Assembly (NCBI GenBank): GCA_029263855.1
Contig: JAJUFC010000018.1
Coordinates: forward strand, 1 to 51,182
Reading direction: 5' to 3'
Source of the DNA: Candidatus Thermochlorobacteriaceae bacterium
GTDB taxonomy: Bacteria; Bacteroidota; Chlorobiia; Chlorobiales; Thermochlorobacteraceae
DNA length: 51,182 nucleotides
Shown here: positions 25,880 to 34,510 of the stretch, one piece after another
How the letters are laid out: the number at the start of each line of letters is the position of its first letter
How positions within the stretch are numbered: position 1 is the first letter of the stretch
Program-made: the position numbers and the translations under genes
Notes under the pieces: generated by a model
Database searches by the model: none
What the model saw: only the letters and a program-made list of their open reading frames with translations
Told to the model about the DNA's origin: nothing

Positions 25880-28012
25880 TTACTTGACGAGCATCATTTT
25901 TTTAGTTTGAACGAAGTTGCCTGCTTGCAGTCGGTAGAAATAAACGCCGCTCGCGAGGTTCGCCGCGTTAAGCGCGTAGTTGTAAAGTCCTGCGTCTTGT
26001 CGTTCATTCACCAATGTCATCACTTCTTTTCCAAGCACGTCATAGACTTTGAGCGATACGTCGCTCGCCGTCGGCAGTTGATACGCGATGACGGTCGTTG
26101 GATTGAATGGGTTTGGGTAATTCTGTTCAAGCGCGAAAGTCTTCGGCAAACCCGCGTCGACTTCAACGATTGGGCTGTATTCAAAGCGTCCGTCGAAATC
26201 AACTTGCTTCAAACGGTATTGAACTTTGCCCGATGCGGTTCTATCCAAGAAAGAGTAGGATTGCGCTTCGGTCGTCGTGCCTCTGCCTCTGACGAAGCCA
26301 AGCGCGTTCCACTCGCCGCCTTGCGATTTGCGTTGAACCTCAAAGCCTGCGTTGTTCTGTTCGGAAGCCGTGCGCCATATGAGCAAAACGCCATCGTTGG
26401 TTGCGCGCGCCGTGAATTCAGCGAGTTCGACGGGAAGCGAAGTAGAGGCTTCGTCCGCGCCCATATAGGGAAAGAACGGGTTGCGAGAATCGTTGTCGAT
26501 GTCGGTCGTAATTGCCGCGATGGGCGTGCCGATGAGGTCAGTGTCGCCGTCTGAACTGCCCGTCAAGTGCAGGTCGGTTGAAGAAACGAAGGAGACGTTT
26601 TTGTTGACGGAGTTCGCGTCTCGGCTTGATGCGGCTTGCCAGTTGGCGAGCGTTGGCGCGTCTGTGCCGTTGTAGAATCCAACTTTTGCGCTTGCGCCCG
26701 CCGGATTGAAATTGTTGAAGTTCGAGGCGAAGTTTGATGGAAGTTGAATGGTTTGCGAGCGAATGCAATAAGAATTGGGCGCGTCGGATTCGCGCACGGA
26801 AACGATGTTGTTCTCGATGCGAGCGTTGGCGAGCGTGTCGGCGATGAAAATGCCCGTTACCACGTCGGAAGCGGTGATGGGCGAGTTTTCCATATTAATC
26901 GTGTTGTGTTGGAAGCGAATGGTCGCGTCCGCGCCGTTGCCATCGATGTAGAAGCCTCGCAGAGGACCTGTGCCGCCTGCCGCGCCTGAAAAACCCGCGA
27001 GGAAATTATTGTAGATGTTGTAAGTCCCTTTGGCGGTCAACTCGATGCCGCGCGCGCCGCTCGCGTTTGAAGCGTTGGTATAAGCAACCGATGTAATTTG
27101 GTTGTTGAAGACGTTGGAAATATTGCCGCTCGCGTCGTTATCATCTGCCAAATAAATGCCTCGCGCCGCATTTGTTCCGCTTTGTGAGATGGCAATTCGG
27201 TTGCCTGAAATTTCAAAGCTTTTTGAAAATTCCATGCGAATGCCTTCTGCACCCGCCGTAATGATGTTGTTGCGAATGATGGTGCGCGTCGCCGCAATGC
27301 CGGGCACAGGAATCGCCGTGCCCGATGTATTCACCCCAATGCCGCGCGCATTGACCGAGCCTGCGTGGGAAATCAAGCAGTTCTCAATCGTCAGAGAATC
27401 AGGCACGAGAAGCGTCGAGGTCGTATAACGCGGACGAATCAAAATGCCGTGACTGCTCGATGTGCTCGTGCCGAGATTCTGCACGATGAGGTTTTTGATT
27501 GTTACGCGGTTCGAACTGCCAATCACGGTCAGCCCGTTGCGCATTCCAGTGTTTGAAAATCGGAAGGTCAAGTCTCGCGACGTGCCATTTTCCTGATTGG
27601 AGCCATCGATGATGACGTTGTCGGGTTTGGTGCTTTCGCTGTTGTCGTCTGCGCCGATTCGAAAAATGCCGTTGGTCGTCGAGGTGTATTCAATGACCAA
27701 CCCCGTCCGACCAGGACCTGGCTTAATGATGACAGGAAAGGTCGAGACATGTTGCATCGTCGTGGACGATTGCGCCGTTGAATAACTTTGCCAGATGAGA
27801 AACTTGACCGTATCAGTCGGCGGGCTGGTCAGACTGTTGAGTTGTCCAATCGCCTGATGAAGCGTGGAGAACTCGCGCGCGGGATTGGGCGAAGTCCCTG
27901 TTGAATCTCCAACGATGTAATAGACGCCAGACAGTGGCGCGGTTGGTTGAGCAAGCGCGCTCCACCTTGCAACGACGCACAGAATCGCGAAAAGCATAAG
28001 TTTCTTCGTCAT
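25880..28012 (-). CDS. T9SS-secreted right-handed beta-helix protein (710 aa)
   Basis: It has a signal peptide (MTKKLMLFAILCV...ALAQ). Residues about 110-500 are a right-handed parallel beta-helix: repeated stretches such as NRVTIKNLIVQNLG, DSLTIENCLISHAG, TRTIIRNNIITAG and KSFEISGNRIAIS spaced by about 25 residues. This fold is shared by pectate lyases, polygalacturonases and carbohydrate-binding adhesins, but no catalytic motif is identifiable. From about 520 a fibronectin-like domain (LPVELAEFTARATNDGVLLIWRT) precedes the T9SS sorting domain (YPNPFNPTTVIAYQLP to the C-terminal KKMMLVK). It is therefore probably exported to the cell surface. It begins a new stretch after the terminator at 28035-28090 and is followed 98 bases on by the GH2 gene. 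Confidence 0.88.
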   Translation of the reverse strand: MTKKLMLFAILCVVARWSALAQPTAPLSGVYYIVGDSTGTSPNPAREFSTLHQAIGQLNSLTSPPTDTVKFLIWQSYSTAQSSTTMQHVSTFPVIIKPGPGRTGLVIEYTSTTNGIFRIGADDNSESTKPDNVIIDGSNQENGTSRDLTFRFSNTGMRNGLTVIGSSNRVTIKNLIVQNLGTSTSSSHGILIRPRYTTSTLLVPDSLTIENCLISHAGSVNARGIGVNTSGTAIPVPGIAATRTIIRNNIITAGAEGIRMEFSKSFEISGNRIAISQSGTNAARGIYLADDNDASGNISNVFNNQITSVAYTNASNASGARGIELTAKGTYNIYNNFLAGFSGAAGGTGPLRGFYIDGNGADATIRFQHNTINMENSPITASDVVTGIFIADTLANARIENNIVSVRESDAPNSYCIRSQTIQLPSNFASNFNNFNPAGASAKVGFYNGTDAPTLANWQAASSRDANSVNKNVSFVSSTDLHLTGSSDGDTDLIGTPIAAITTDIDNDSRNPFFPYMGADEASTSLPVELAEFTARATNDGVLLIWRTASEQNNAGFEVQRKSQGGEWNALGFVRGRGTTTEAQSYSFLDRTASGKVQYRLKQVDFDGRFEYSPIVEVDAGLPKTFALEQNYPNPFNPTTVIAYQLPTASDVSLKVYDVLGKEVMTLVNERQDAGLYNYALNAANLASGVYFYRLQAGNFVQTKKMMLVK

Positions 28013-28034
28013 AGTTTTAGAAAGATTGAGTTGT

Positions 28035-28090
28035 TGAAAAAACGCTCTTCTCCCCCCTTGCCTGAAAAGACAAGCGTTTGAAGAGCGGGC
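28035..28090 (-). terminator. Rho-independent terminator, minus strand, after the second beta-helix gene
   Basis: On the minus strand CGCTCTTC (28087-28080) pairs with GAAGAGCG (28050-28043), enclosing an inner CTTG/CAAG helix, and six T residues follow (complement of 28037-28042). It lies about 30 bases after the stop of the gene at 28119-29426 and divides the locus into an upstream envelope block and a downstream block. Confidence 0.75.
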
Positions 28091-28118
28091 TGAAAACAGA
28101 AGCCAAAGAACATAAACC

Positions 28119-29426
28119 TTACTTCGTTAGAACCATCTTGCGCGTTTGAACGAAGTCGCCCGCTTGCAAGCGATAGAAATAAACGCCTGACGCGAGCGAG
28201 AAACGCGAAGCGTCGAGAGCGTATCTGTAAGAACCCGCGTTTTGCCGCGCATCGACGAGCGTAGCGACTTTTCTCCCCAATACATCGTAGAGTTCCAATT
28301 TCACCGCGCTTGCCGACGGCAACTGATACGCGATGATGGTCGCGGGATTAAACGGATTGGGATAGTTTTGATGGAGCGCGAAAGCGTTAGGCTTTTCGGC
28401 GCTCGTTTGCTTGACGCTTGAACTTGCAGGATGCCAACGCGCAGGACCTAACGGTCGACCGTTGTCGCCAGGAAAGTTCTGCGCGAAGAATTGGCTAATC
28501 GTGAAATTGTAGGCAAGCGGATTTTCAAACTCGGGGTCTTCGGCATAAATCGTGCCGATGTTGAAGCCAGAGTTGACGGAAAAACGATTGTTGTTTTCAA
28601 GCGTGTCGCAGAAGGCGATGGTCGAAGACGAAATCGTCGTGTCGCATTGGACGGGATTGTCGCGCACGCGGTTGAAAATGCTGTTCAAGACGCGCAATTC
28701 GCAAAGTCCAGTGGTGCGCACCGCGTCTTCGCGAATGTTGTAGAAAGTGCAGTTCTTGACGCGCACTTTCGGCGGCGTTGGGTAAGAGCCAAACTCAATG
28801 CGCAAGCAACGCTCGCCGTCGTTCAAGCCATTGATGGAAGCATTAGCAAAGGTGCAATGTTCGTAAATGATAGAGTCGACGCCATTCGATGGAAATTCAA
28901 GTCGAAGCACGCTTTTGCCGACGCTGTCAAAAGTGCAATTCGTGAAACGAAGTTCAATCAGGCGCGAAATGTTGGCGCGAACCCGAAGCACGTAACCTTC
29001 GCCCGCGGGAGAGAACGTCTTGAAATCCACGTCCTCGCAAATGAGCCTGACGGGCGGCGCGCTTGTCGTCAGGTCGCGCAGTTGCATTGCGTATTGTGCG
29101 ATGCCGTTGCCTTCAACGCGAATGCCTTTCAAGAGCAACGACGCTTGGACGCGAATTTCGTCATTGACGCGCCAACGCAGAATCGGCTTTTGGGTCAAAT
29201 TTGCCGCCGCGCGAATCGTCAGAACTTTGTTCACGGGAACGCGGGCAAATTCTTCATACACGCCGCCGTTGGTAACAAGCTCGATAATGTCGCCCGAATC
29301 GGCTTGCGCCACTACTCGCGAAAGCGTGTCCACGCCCGCTACGACGGGACGAATCGTTTGCGCTTGCGCCGAAACAGCAAGCATCGCAACAGACAGCACA
29401 GCAAGAAAAATGGGTTTCATATTCAT
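28119..29426 (-). CDS. T9SS-secreted beta-helix protein (435 aa), right-handed helix like DUF5123/pectate-lyase-fold proteins
   Basis: A signal peptide ending VSAQAQ is followed by a right-handed beta-helix. It opens with the cap typical of lyase-fold proteins (VDTLSRVVAQADSGDIIELVTNGGVYEE) and continues with rungs such as LLLKGIRVEGNG, LRFTNCTFDSVG, IIYEHCTFANAS and VRVKNCTFYNIRED, many carrying a paired NCTF motif. Similar proteins in carbohydrate-use loci bind polysaccharide or act as lyases. No catalytic residues can be assigned here. The last about 80 residues are a T9SS sorting domain (YPNPFNPATIIAYQLP to RKMVLTK). It starts 7 bases after the Asp-box lipoprotein, so it belongs to the same transcription unit, which ends at the terminator just downstream. 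Confidence 0.87.
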   Translation of the reverse strand: MNMKPIFLAVLSVAMLAVSAQAQTIRPVVAGVDTLSRVVAQADSGDIIELVTNGGVYEEFARVPVNKVLTIRAAANLTQKPILRWRVNDEIRVQASLLLKGIRVEGNGIAQYAMQLRDLTTSAPPVRLICEDVDFKTFSPAGEGYVLRVRANISRLIELRFTNCTFDSVGKSVLRLEFPSNGVDSIIYEHCTFANASINGLNDGERCLRIEFGSYPTPPKVRVKNCTFYNIREDAVRTTGLCELRVLNSIFNRVRDNPVQCDTTISSSTIAFCDTLENNNRFSVNSGFNIGTIYAEDPEFENPLAYNFTISQFFAQNFPGDNGRPLGPARWHPASSSVKQTSAEKPNAFALHQNYPNPFNPATIIAYQLPSASAVKLELYDVLGRKVATLVDARQNAGSYRYALDASRFSLASGVYFYRLQAGDFVQTRKMVLTK

Positions 29427-29433
29427 TGTCAGG

Positions 29434-31014
29434 TTAATTGGTTAAAGCGTTGACGATAAATCCAAAAATGCGGTCTTCGAGCATCGACAGTCCGTTGCGG
29501 TCTTTGGCGCCGATGTTTCCCAAAAACACATTGCCTTGAAACGCACCTTGAACGCGAAGCCGATAGCGCCATTGGTTCAAGAGTGGTTCTGCGGGAACAA
29601 AGGTGAGCTGCGTGGCTTTGGGATTCGGGTCGACAGGCGGAACGCTGACGAAACCCGCGTCGTATTGCGCCAAAACGTCGTCGTAGCGATAAGGTCTGAT
29701 GCGAACCGTGTCGCCTTCGTTGATGAAGACAAGTTCGCCTTGCCATTGGGCTTCGAGAACGGAGCGAAATGAAACGCGAATGCTTGATTTCTCGATTTGA
29801 TTTTTCTCAATCCAATTCGCGCCGCCATCTTCTGAACGGAACACCACGCTTGAAGTGCCTATCGAGAGTTGTGAAGCGCCAGAGACCGAGAAGCCAAGCA
29901 GAAACTCATTGGCGCGAAGTGGCAAAGAAAGTTCGTTCCAACTTGTATCGCGAAGCACGAAAACCTGTGTGTTCAAGACATTGTAGAGCCTGCCGTTAGT
30001 CGCGCTGACGAGCGTTCCGCCGGGCAAGGCGGCACCAATTCGTGTCCAACTCGTTCCGTCGTTTGTGCTTTGGAAAATGCCTTGCGCGTTGGTCGCGGCA
30101 TAAATCAGATTAGGTGATGCAAAAGTGATGTCAGTGAGTTGAAGTGTTGGAAAACCGTTGGCAGTGGTGAATTGCGTCCAAGTAACGCCGCCGTCGGTCG
30201 TCCGATAAGCCGCTCTGCCGCGCGTCGAGACATAAACGACGTTCGAGTTCGTCGGGCTGACGCTAATGCCAGATACGGCGAATCGAGAATCCCAGTTTGG
30301 AAGGTTTGCCGTTGTTTTTTGCCAAGACGCGCCGCCGTCGGAACTGCGCCACACGCCGTCGCGATAAGCGTTGTCGGGCGTGCCGTTGGGCAAAGCGCGT
30401 TGAACGCCCAGCCAAACGTTTTGCGGATTGCTCGCATCAAAGCGCAAAGCGGTGATGCGAATGAGCGTATCGCTCGGCAATCCGATGCCTTGCGTCCAAC
30501 TTGTGCCGCCGTCTGTTGTGCGATAAAGTTTATTAGGAGCCGAAACGACTAATAAAACTGAGGGATTCTGTGGACTATATGCCGCGCGAATCAATCGTTC
30601 TGATGAAAGCGACCGAAGAAACGACCAACGCTCACCGCCATTTGTAGATTGCATCGCGCCCTTTTCGCCCAAGCCGACGAACAAGACCTGCGGGTTTGAA
30701 GGGCTTTGCGCAAACGAAGCGACGCTATCAATCGCCGACCACTCTTGATTCGTCTCGTCGTCGATTGCTTTAACCAATTCAAGCGACGTAGAAGTCGTAA
30801 CGCTTTGCACGTCCATCAACTCGTCGAACCAAATTTTCAAACTGTCTCTTGGCGAAGCGTTGAGTTTGCCGTCCTCAGGTTGAACATAGAGAATGTTTGG
30901 GCGGCGGTTCTCGTAGTTTTCAGGCGCGACTGGAAATCGCTCTGGAAAGCAACTTGAAAGCATCAGCCCGACGCCGATAAAAAGCAAGATGTGAAAAGCA
31001 ACTTGGTGTCTCAT
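29434..31014 (-). CDS. Lipoprotein with Asp-box beta-propeller inside an Ig-like domain
   Basis: The signal sequence ends LMLSSC, placing the lipid on a cysteine near residue 22. Residues about 35-80 look like the first half of a bacterial Ig-like (Big_5/SbsA) domain (PEDGKLNASPRDSLKIWFDELMD). A beta-propeller with six Asp-box motifs follows (STNGGERW, TTDGGTSW, SSDGGASW, TTDGGVTW, STNDGTSW, SEDGGANW). The second half of the Ig-like domain then resumes (LTFVPAEPLLNQWRYRLRV, ending at FGFIVNA). Such propellers often bind or hydrolyse sugars, but no sialidase catalytic set is evident. It is 2 bases from the PorV-like gene and 7 bases from the beta-helix gene, so it probably works at the outer membrane with them. 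Confidence 0.82.
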   Translation of the reverse strand: MRHQVAFHILLFIGVGLMLSSCFPERFPVAPENYENRRPNILYVQPEDGKLNASPRDSLKIWFDELMDVQSVTTSTSLELVKAIDDETNQEWSAIDSVASFAQSPSNPQVLFVGLGEKGAMQSTNGGERWSFLRSLSSERLIRAAYSPQNPSVLLVVSAPNKLYRTTDGGTSWTQGIGLPSDTLIRITALRFDASNPQNVWLGVQRALPNGTPDNAYRDGVWRSSDGGASWQKTTANLPNWDSRFAVSGISVSPTNSNVVYVSTRGRAAYRTTDGGVTWTQFTTANGFPTLQLTDITFASPNLIYAATNAQGIFQSTNDGTSWTRIGAALPGGTLVSATNGRLYNVLNTQVFVLRDTSWNELSLPLRANEFLLGFSVSGASQLSIGTSSVVFRSEDGGANWIEKNQIEKSSIRVSFRSVLEAQWQGELVFINEGDTVRIRPYRYDDVLAQYDAGFVSVPPVDPNPKATQLTFVPAEPLLNQWRYRLRVQGAFQGNVFLGNIGAKDRNGLSMLEDRIFGFIVNALTN

Positions 31015-31016
31015 TG

Positions 31017-32030
31017 TTAAAAGCCAAAAATGAATGTGAAATGTTGAACATTGCTGAACACGCCGAAATGCTGATAGGCGTAGTCAATGGAAAGTGAAAG
31101 TTTGCCGATAGCATAACGCAGTCCCGCACCCAGACTGAATGTCGTTTCGCTTTCGTTGAAGCGATAGCCGCCTCGAAGGAAAAACATATCTCTGAATCCG
31201 AACTCGCTGCCGAGCGCAAGGCGCGGCTCATAATCGCGCGAGTCCATCATTTCAGTCGCAAGTGTGAAACGGTAGTCCGATGACTTTAAGAGGTCTGCGG
31301 CTAAGCCGAAGCGAAATAAAAGCGGCAACTCCCATTCGCCCGTGTTGAGCGTTGAATTGACGACGCGCGGCGACACTTGCCCCTGCGACTGCATCGTCAA
31401 ACCCACGCCCGTAAAACTCATTTTCGTGCCGAGATTCGAAAGCGCGAGTCCGATTTTCAGGTTGTTTAAGAAACTCGTCTCGAAAACGCTCCCGATGTCG
31501 ACGGCAAGCGCACTGCCGCGTTCGCGGTCTAATCCTTCTTGAATGAATTTGAGGGTAACGCCTGTTGAAAAGCGTGTTGTAATGCGGCGAGAATAGGTAA
31601 GCCCAAGTGCAAGGTTATATGCTGTGAAAGTTCTGCCCGTTCCGTCTTGTTGGGTTTCCGTCGTCTCCAAAATGTCGCCCGACGTGAAGTATTGCAAGCC
31701 AAGACCAATCGTGCCGAAGTCGCCCAAGCCGTAAGCCGCGCCGAACTGATACATTTCCGTATCGACAATCCAATTCGTGCGATGAATAATCACTTGATTT
31801 TCTTTGATGCGTGCCGTTGCTCCCGGATTCCAATAAAGCGAAGTAATATCGTCGCACTCGGCAACGTTTGCGCCGCCCATCGCTGTTGCGCGCGCGCCGA
31901 CCGACATTTTCAAAACATTCGCAACCGAAGTGCCAACATTCTGAATCGAACTCGTCTGCGCCACGATTGACGAGAATGAAGCGCAACAGACAAGCGCGCC
32001 GAAAATTATTTTTTCAATCATGCCTTTCAT
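31017..32030 (-). CDS. PorV/PorQ-family outer-membrane beta-barrel protein
   Basis: The 337-residue protein has a signal peptide ending IVAQ and then the signature of the PorV/PorQ (UPF0164) group: LKMSVGARATAMGGANVAECDDITSLYWNPGATARI. This is followed by alternating hydrophobic strands ending in the aromatic C-terminus FTFIFGF, as expected for a barrel. PorV is the outer-membrane shuttle that delivers T9SS cargo to the attachment complex in characterised bacteria. Relatives accompany TonB-dependent receptors in this phylum group. It is squeezed between the 807-residue T9SS protein (8 bases) and the Asp-box lipoprotein (2 bases). Whether it is the cell's general PorV or a locus-dedicated paralogue is unknown; the context favours the latter. 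Confidence 0.87.
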   Translation of the reverse strand: MKGMIEKIIFGALVCCASFSSIVAQTSSIQNVGTSVANVLKMSVGARATAMGGANVAECDDITSLYWNPGATARIKENQVIIHRTNWIVDTEMYQFGAAYGLGDFGTIGLGLQYFTSGDILETTETQQDGTGRTFTAYNLALGLTYSRRITTRFSTGVTLKFIQEGLDRERGSALAVDIGSVFETSFLNNLKIGLALSNLGTKMSFTGVGLTMQSQGQVSPRVVNSTLNTGEWELPLLFRFGLAADLLKSSDYRFTLATEMMDSRDYEPRLALGSEFGFRDMFFLRGGYRFNESETTFSLGAGLRYAIGKLSLSIDYAYQHFGVFSNVQHFTFIFGF

Positions 32031-32038
32031 AAACGGTG

Positions 32039-34462
32039 CTATCTAATGATGACGAATTTTCCTGTTTTAGAGCCGAGTTCCGACTCGACGATGAAGAAGT
32101 AAAGTCCGGGCGCGACGTTGCGATTTTCGCGTGAGCGTAAGTTCCAACGCGCAATGCCTTCGCCTTGTCCGCTCGACGCCTCATCGTGTTGAAGCGTTTG
32201 GACGAGTTCGCCAACGCTGTTGAAAATTTTAATCGAGCATTTCTGGGGAAGGCGAGTGAAACGAATTTCGCCTTCGTTTTGAGAGCGTTCGAAATCGGAG
32301 CGACCGCGATAGGGGTTCGGCACAACGCGAATCAAATCCAAATCGCTGGCGGAGTTTGCTCGCGACGCCGCTGGCGTAACTCTCACGATTTGAGGCACAT
32401 TGCCCGTGAGCGTGCGTCCATTCTGAAATGGCTTTCTGCCACCGGGTATGTTTTCGCCCGCACTGTAAGCGACAACGGCGTAGATGTAGTTGATGCCGTT
32501 GATGAGATTTCGGTCGATGAAAATTCGTCGCCCCGTGCGCTGACCCGCGCGGAACGAACCAAAGAAGAGCGTGTCGCCGTTGGGCGCGCGTTCAAGAATC
32601 GTCGTGTCTTTTTGAGCGACTTCGATAATCGCGTCCAATCCCGTGTCGTTGCCGATGAAAAAGTTTGGACGGCGCGTCGAGTAGCCTGTAATCCCGTTCT
32701 GCAAATCCCATTGTTGAATCGGCGCGTCGTCGACTCGATTTCCGTTTGCGTCGGTGATGATGCGGTCGCCCCAAGTCAATCCGCCGTTGCTACTGCGATA
32801 CAACTTGTATCCTTCAAAACGCTCGCGACCATTGGCGAGATTGAGCGAGTCGTTTTCGCTGCGGTCGTCCCAAATCAGCATAGCGCCGTTCATCAGCGGA
32901 TAAGCGCGAACAAACGGCGGGGTCGGCGGGCGCGGCGGCGTGAATCCGAGTTCATAGATCTCTCTTGCTGAAAGAGCATTTTCAAAGAGTTGCGCTCGAC
33001 TTTCGCCCATCACGACGGCGACGGTCAACGTGTCCGTTTCGCCCGGACGGAGAAAGAACGTCGAGCCGCCTGAATTAATCGTGAACTCGCACTTGTAGCC
33101 GTTGCTGTAAATCTCTTCGCTTCCAGCGGGAAACGGGCGTTCCCAACTCCAATCGTCTTTGCCGTCGCGGTTGAGGTCGTCGGGATCCCATCCGTCTTGC
33201 GGACCGTCGCCGTCGGGCGAGCGATTGGCGATGTTGTTCCAGTAAAATCGCCATGCCGTCGAACCCATTCCGTTGAAGGTGTTTTTGCTACGCAAGTAGA
33301 ATGCGTCCCACGTGCTCACGCCGTGCTCGGTTGTGGTTACGCTCGAATCAAGGAGATTGCGGACTTTCGGCGTTTGCAAAAACATCACGCCTGCGAATGC
33401 GGCGCGCTCAATCGTCGTGCCGTCGACAAGGCGCGGCGGCACGTTGCGGGGCCAAGTTCCGATGTTGGGCGGCGTAATCGAGCCGTCGCCGTCCCACCCA
33501 TATACCATTTGGAGCGTGCTATCGTAGGCGTAATTGTCGACGCGATTGTATGAATCAAATCGCTGATAACTTGCCCAAGGAAAATCGAAGTCGACGAGCA
33601 TTCCCAAGTAGGCTCTCGTGATGGGCGCGTTGCCAATGTTCGTAACCGTCCAACGAAAGATGAGAAAGTCGTCGTAGTCGTCGCCCGAATATGAAAGCCC
33701 GCGCATCGTGGTATAGACCATCAACTTGCCGTTTTGAATGTCGGGCGTTTCAACCAGTTCGCGATTGATGGAAAAATTGACCGCAAAAAACTCTTGGTCG
33801 GCAAGCGTTTCTCCGTTTCGTCCGATGCCCGGAAACCCCGACGTGTCTTTGGGAAGAATCGCGCCTTGCGCGCCCGCGCGCTGATAAAAATTTTGGTAAG
33901 CGGGAAAACGTGAATCGTGATACCAATCGCGCGTCGGCAATCGGTCGGGGAAGCCGTTTTCGGGCCAACTGCTACGGTCGTTGCTCATAGGAAGCGGAGC
34001 GTTGCCGCGCGAGGAGAGAAATTCCGGGAAGCCTTCGTAGTGAAAGCCGTCGTAGTAGCGGTAGTAGGTTCGGTCGCCGCTCTCGACGCGAGGCGCGAGA
34101 TTGGTCTCGTCCGCCGTAAGCGGGTCGTAACTCGGTCCTAAATCGAGCGAGTAACCGCCGATGTGAAACGAAATCCCCGTCGCATAGTGAATGTGTCGAC
34201 CGCCTTCTTCGGGATTGTAGGGATATTCCATCGCGGGCAGGTGCGCCAAGTTGGGCCAGCGCATCTGACCATCGCCAACGTTGTTGAGGTTGTTGACCAT
34301 CGTAACCAAACGACCAACGCCGAACTTTCCCCATCGCTGATAGAGACGTGGTTCTTGACCTTGTGCCGAAAGCATCTCGACCAATGAAAAGAGCAGTGCA
34401 GTCGTCAAAAGAATTTTGATGAACGGACTTTTGATGAAAGATGATTGATTCATAATTGTCAT
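32039..34462 (-). CDS. Large secreted protein with T9SS-type C-terminal domain (807 aa), unassigned
   Basis: The N-terminal signal peptide includes SPFIKILLTTALLFSLVEMLSAQ. The body has no recognised catalytic motif. It is rich in Trp, Asp, Tyr and Gly and contains stretches like GWDPDDLNRDGKDDWSWERPF and fibronectin-like pieces (GAMLIWDDRSENDS, RFEGYKLYRSSNGG). The last 100 residues (VVPNPYRG, KCSIKIFNSVGELVQTL, GLYFFIVESELGSKTGKFVIIR) are the PNPYR version of the T9SS sorting domain. Proteins of this layout are found next to TonB receptors and PorV-like barrels in Ignavibacteria and relatives. It lies 48 bases after the receptor and 8 bases before the PorV-like gene. A surface binding role analogous to SusD is a guess; no sequence likeness to SusD was seen. 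Confidence 0.8.
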   Translation of the reverse strand: MTIMNQSSFIKSPFIKILLTTALLFSLVEMLSAQGQEPRLYQRWGKFGVGRLVTMVNNLNNVGDGQMRWPNLAHLPAMEYPYNPEEGGRHIHYATGISFHIGGYSLDLGPSYDPLTADETNLAPRVESGDRTYYRYYDGFHYEGFPEFLSSRGNAPLPMSNDRSSWPENGFPDRLPTRDWYHDSRFPAYQNFYQRAGAQGAILPKDTSGFPGIGRNGETLADQEFFAVNFSINRELVETPDIQNGKLMVYTTMRGLSYSGDDYDDFLIFRWTVTNIGNAPITRAYLGMLVDFDFPWASYQRFDSYNRVDNYAYDSTLQMVYGWDGDGSITPPNIGTWPRNVPPRLVDGTTIERAAFAGVMFLQTPKVRNLLDSSVTTTEHGVSTWDAFYLRSKNTFNGMGSTAWRFYWNNIANRSPDGDGPQDGWDPDDLNRDGKDDWSWERPFPAGSEEIYSNGYKCEFTINSGGSTFFLRPGETDTLTVAVVMGESRAQLFENALSAREIYELGFTPPRPPTPPFVRAYPLMNGAMLIWDDRSENDSLNLANGRERFEGYKLYRSSNGGLTWGDRIITDANGNRVDDAPIQQWDLQNGITGYSTRRPNFFIGNDTGLDAIIEVAQKDTTILERAPNGDTLFFGSFRAGQRTGRRIFIDRNLINGINYIYAVVAYSAGENIPGGRKPFQNGRTLTGNVPQIVRVTPAASRANSASDLDLIRVVPNPYRGRSDFERSQNEGEIRFTRLPQKCSIKIFNSVGELVQTLQHDEASSGQGEGIARWNLRSRENRNVAPGLYFFIVESELGSKTGKFVIIR

Positions 34463-34510
34463 CTGAAAAAGCGGTTAATGTTGTGTGCTGATTGAGTGAT
34501 AATCCGCCAA

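Noticed and set aside
28491-29453. Plus-strand frame (320 codons) opposite the beta-helix gene
   Set aside because: It is antisense to a protein with clear signal peptide and T9SS tail; the antisense product has low-complexity A/R/V/N content.
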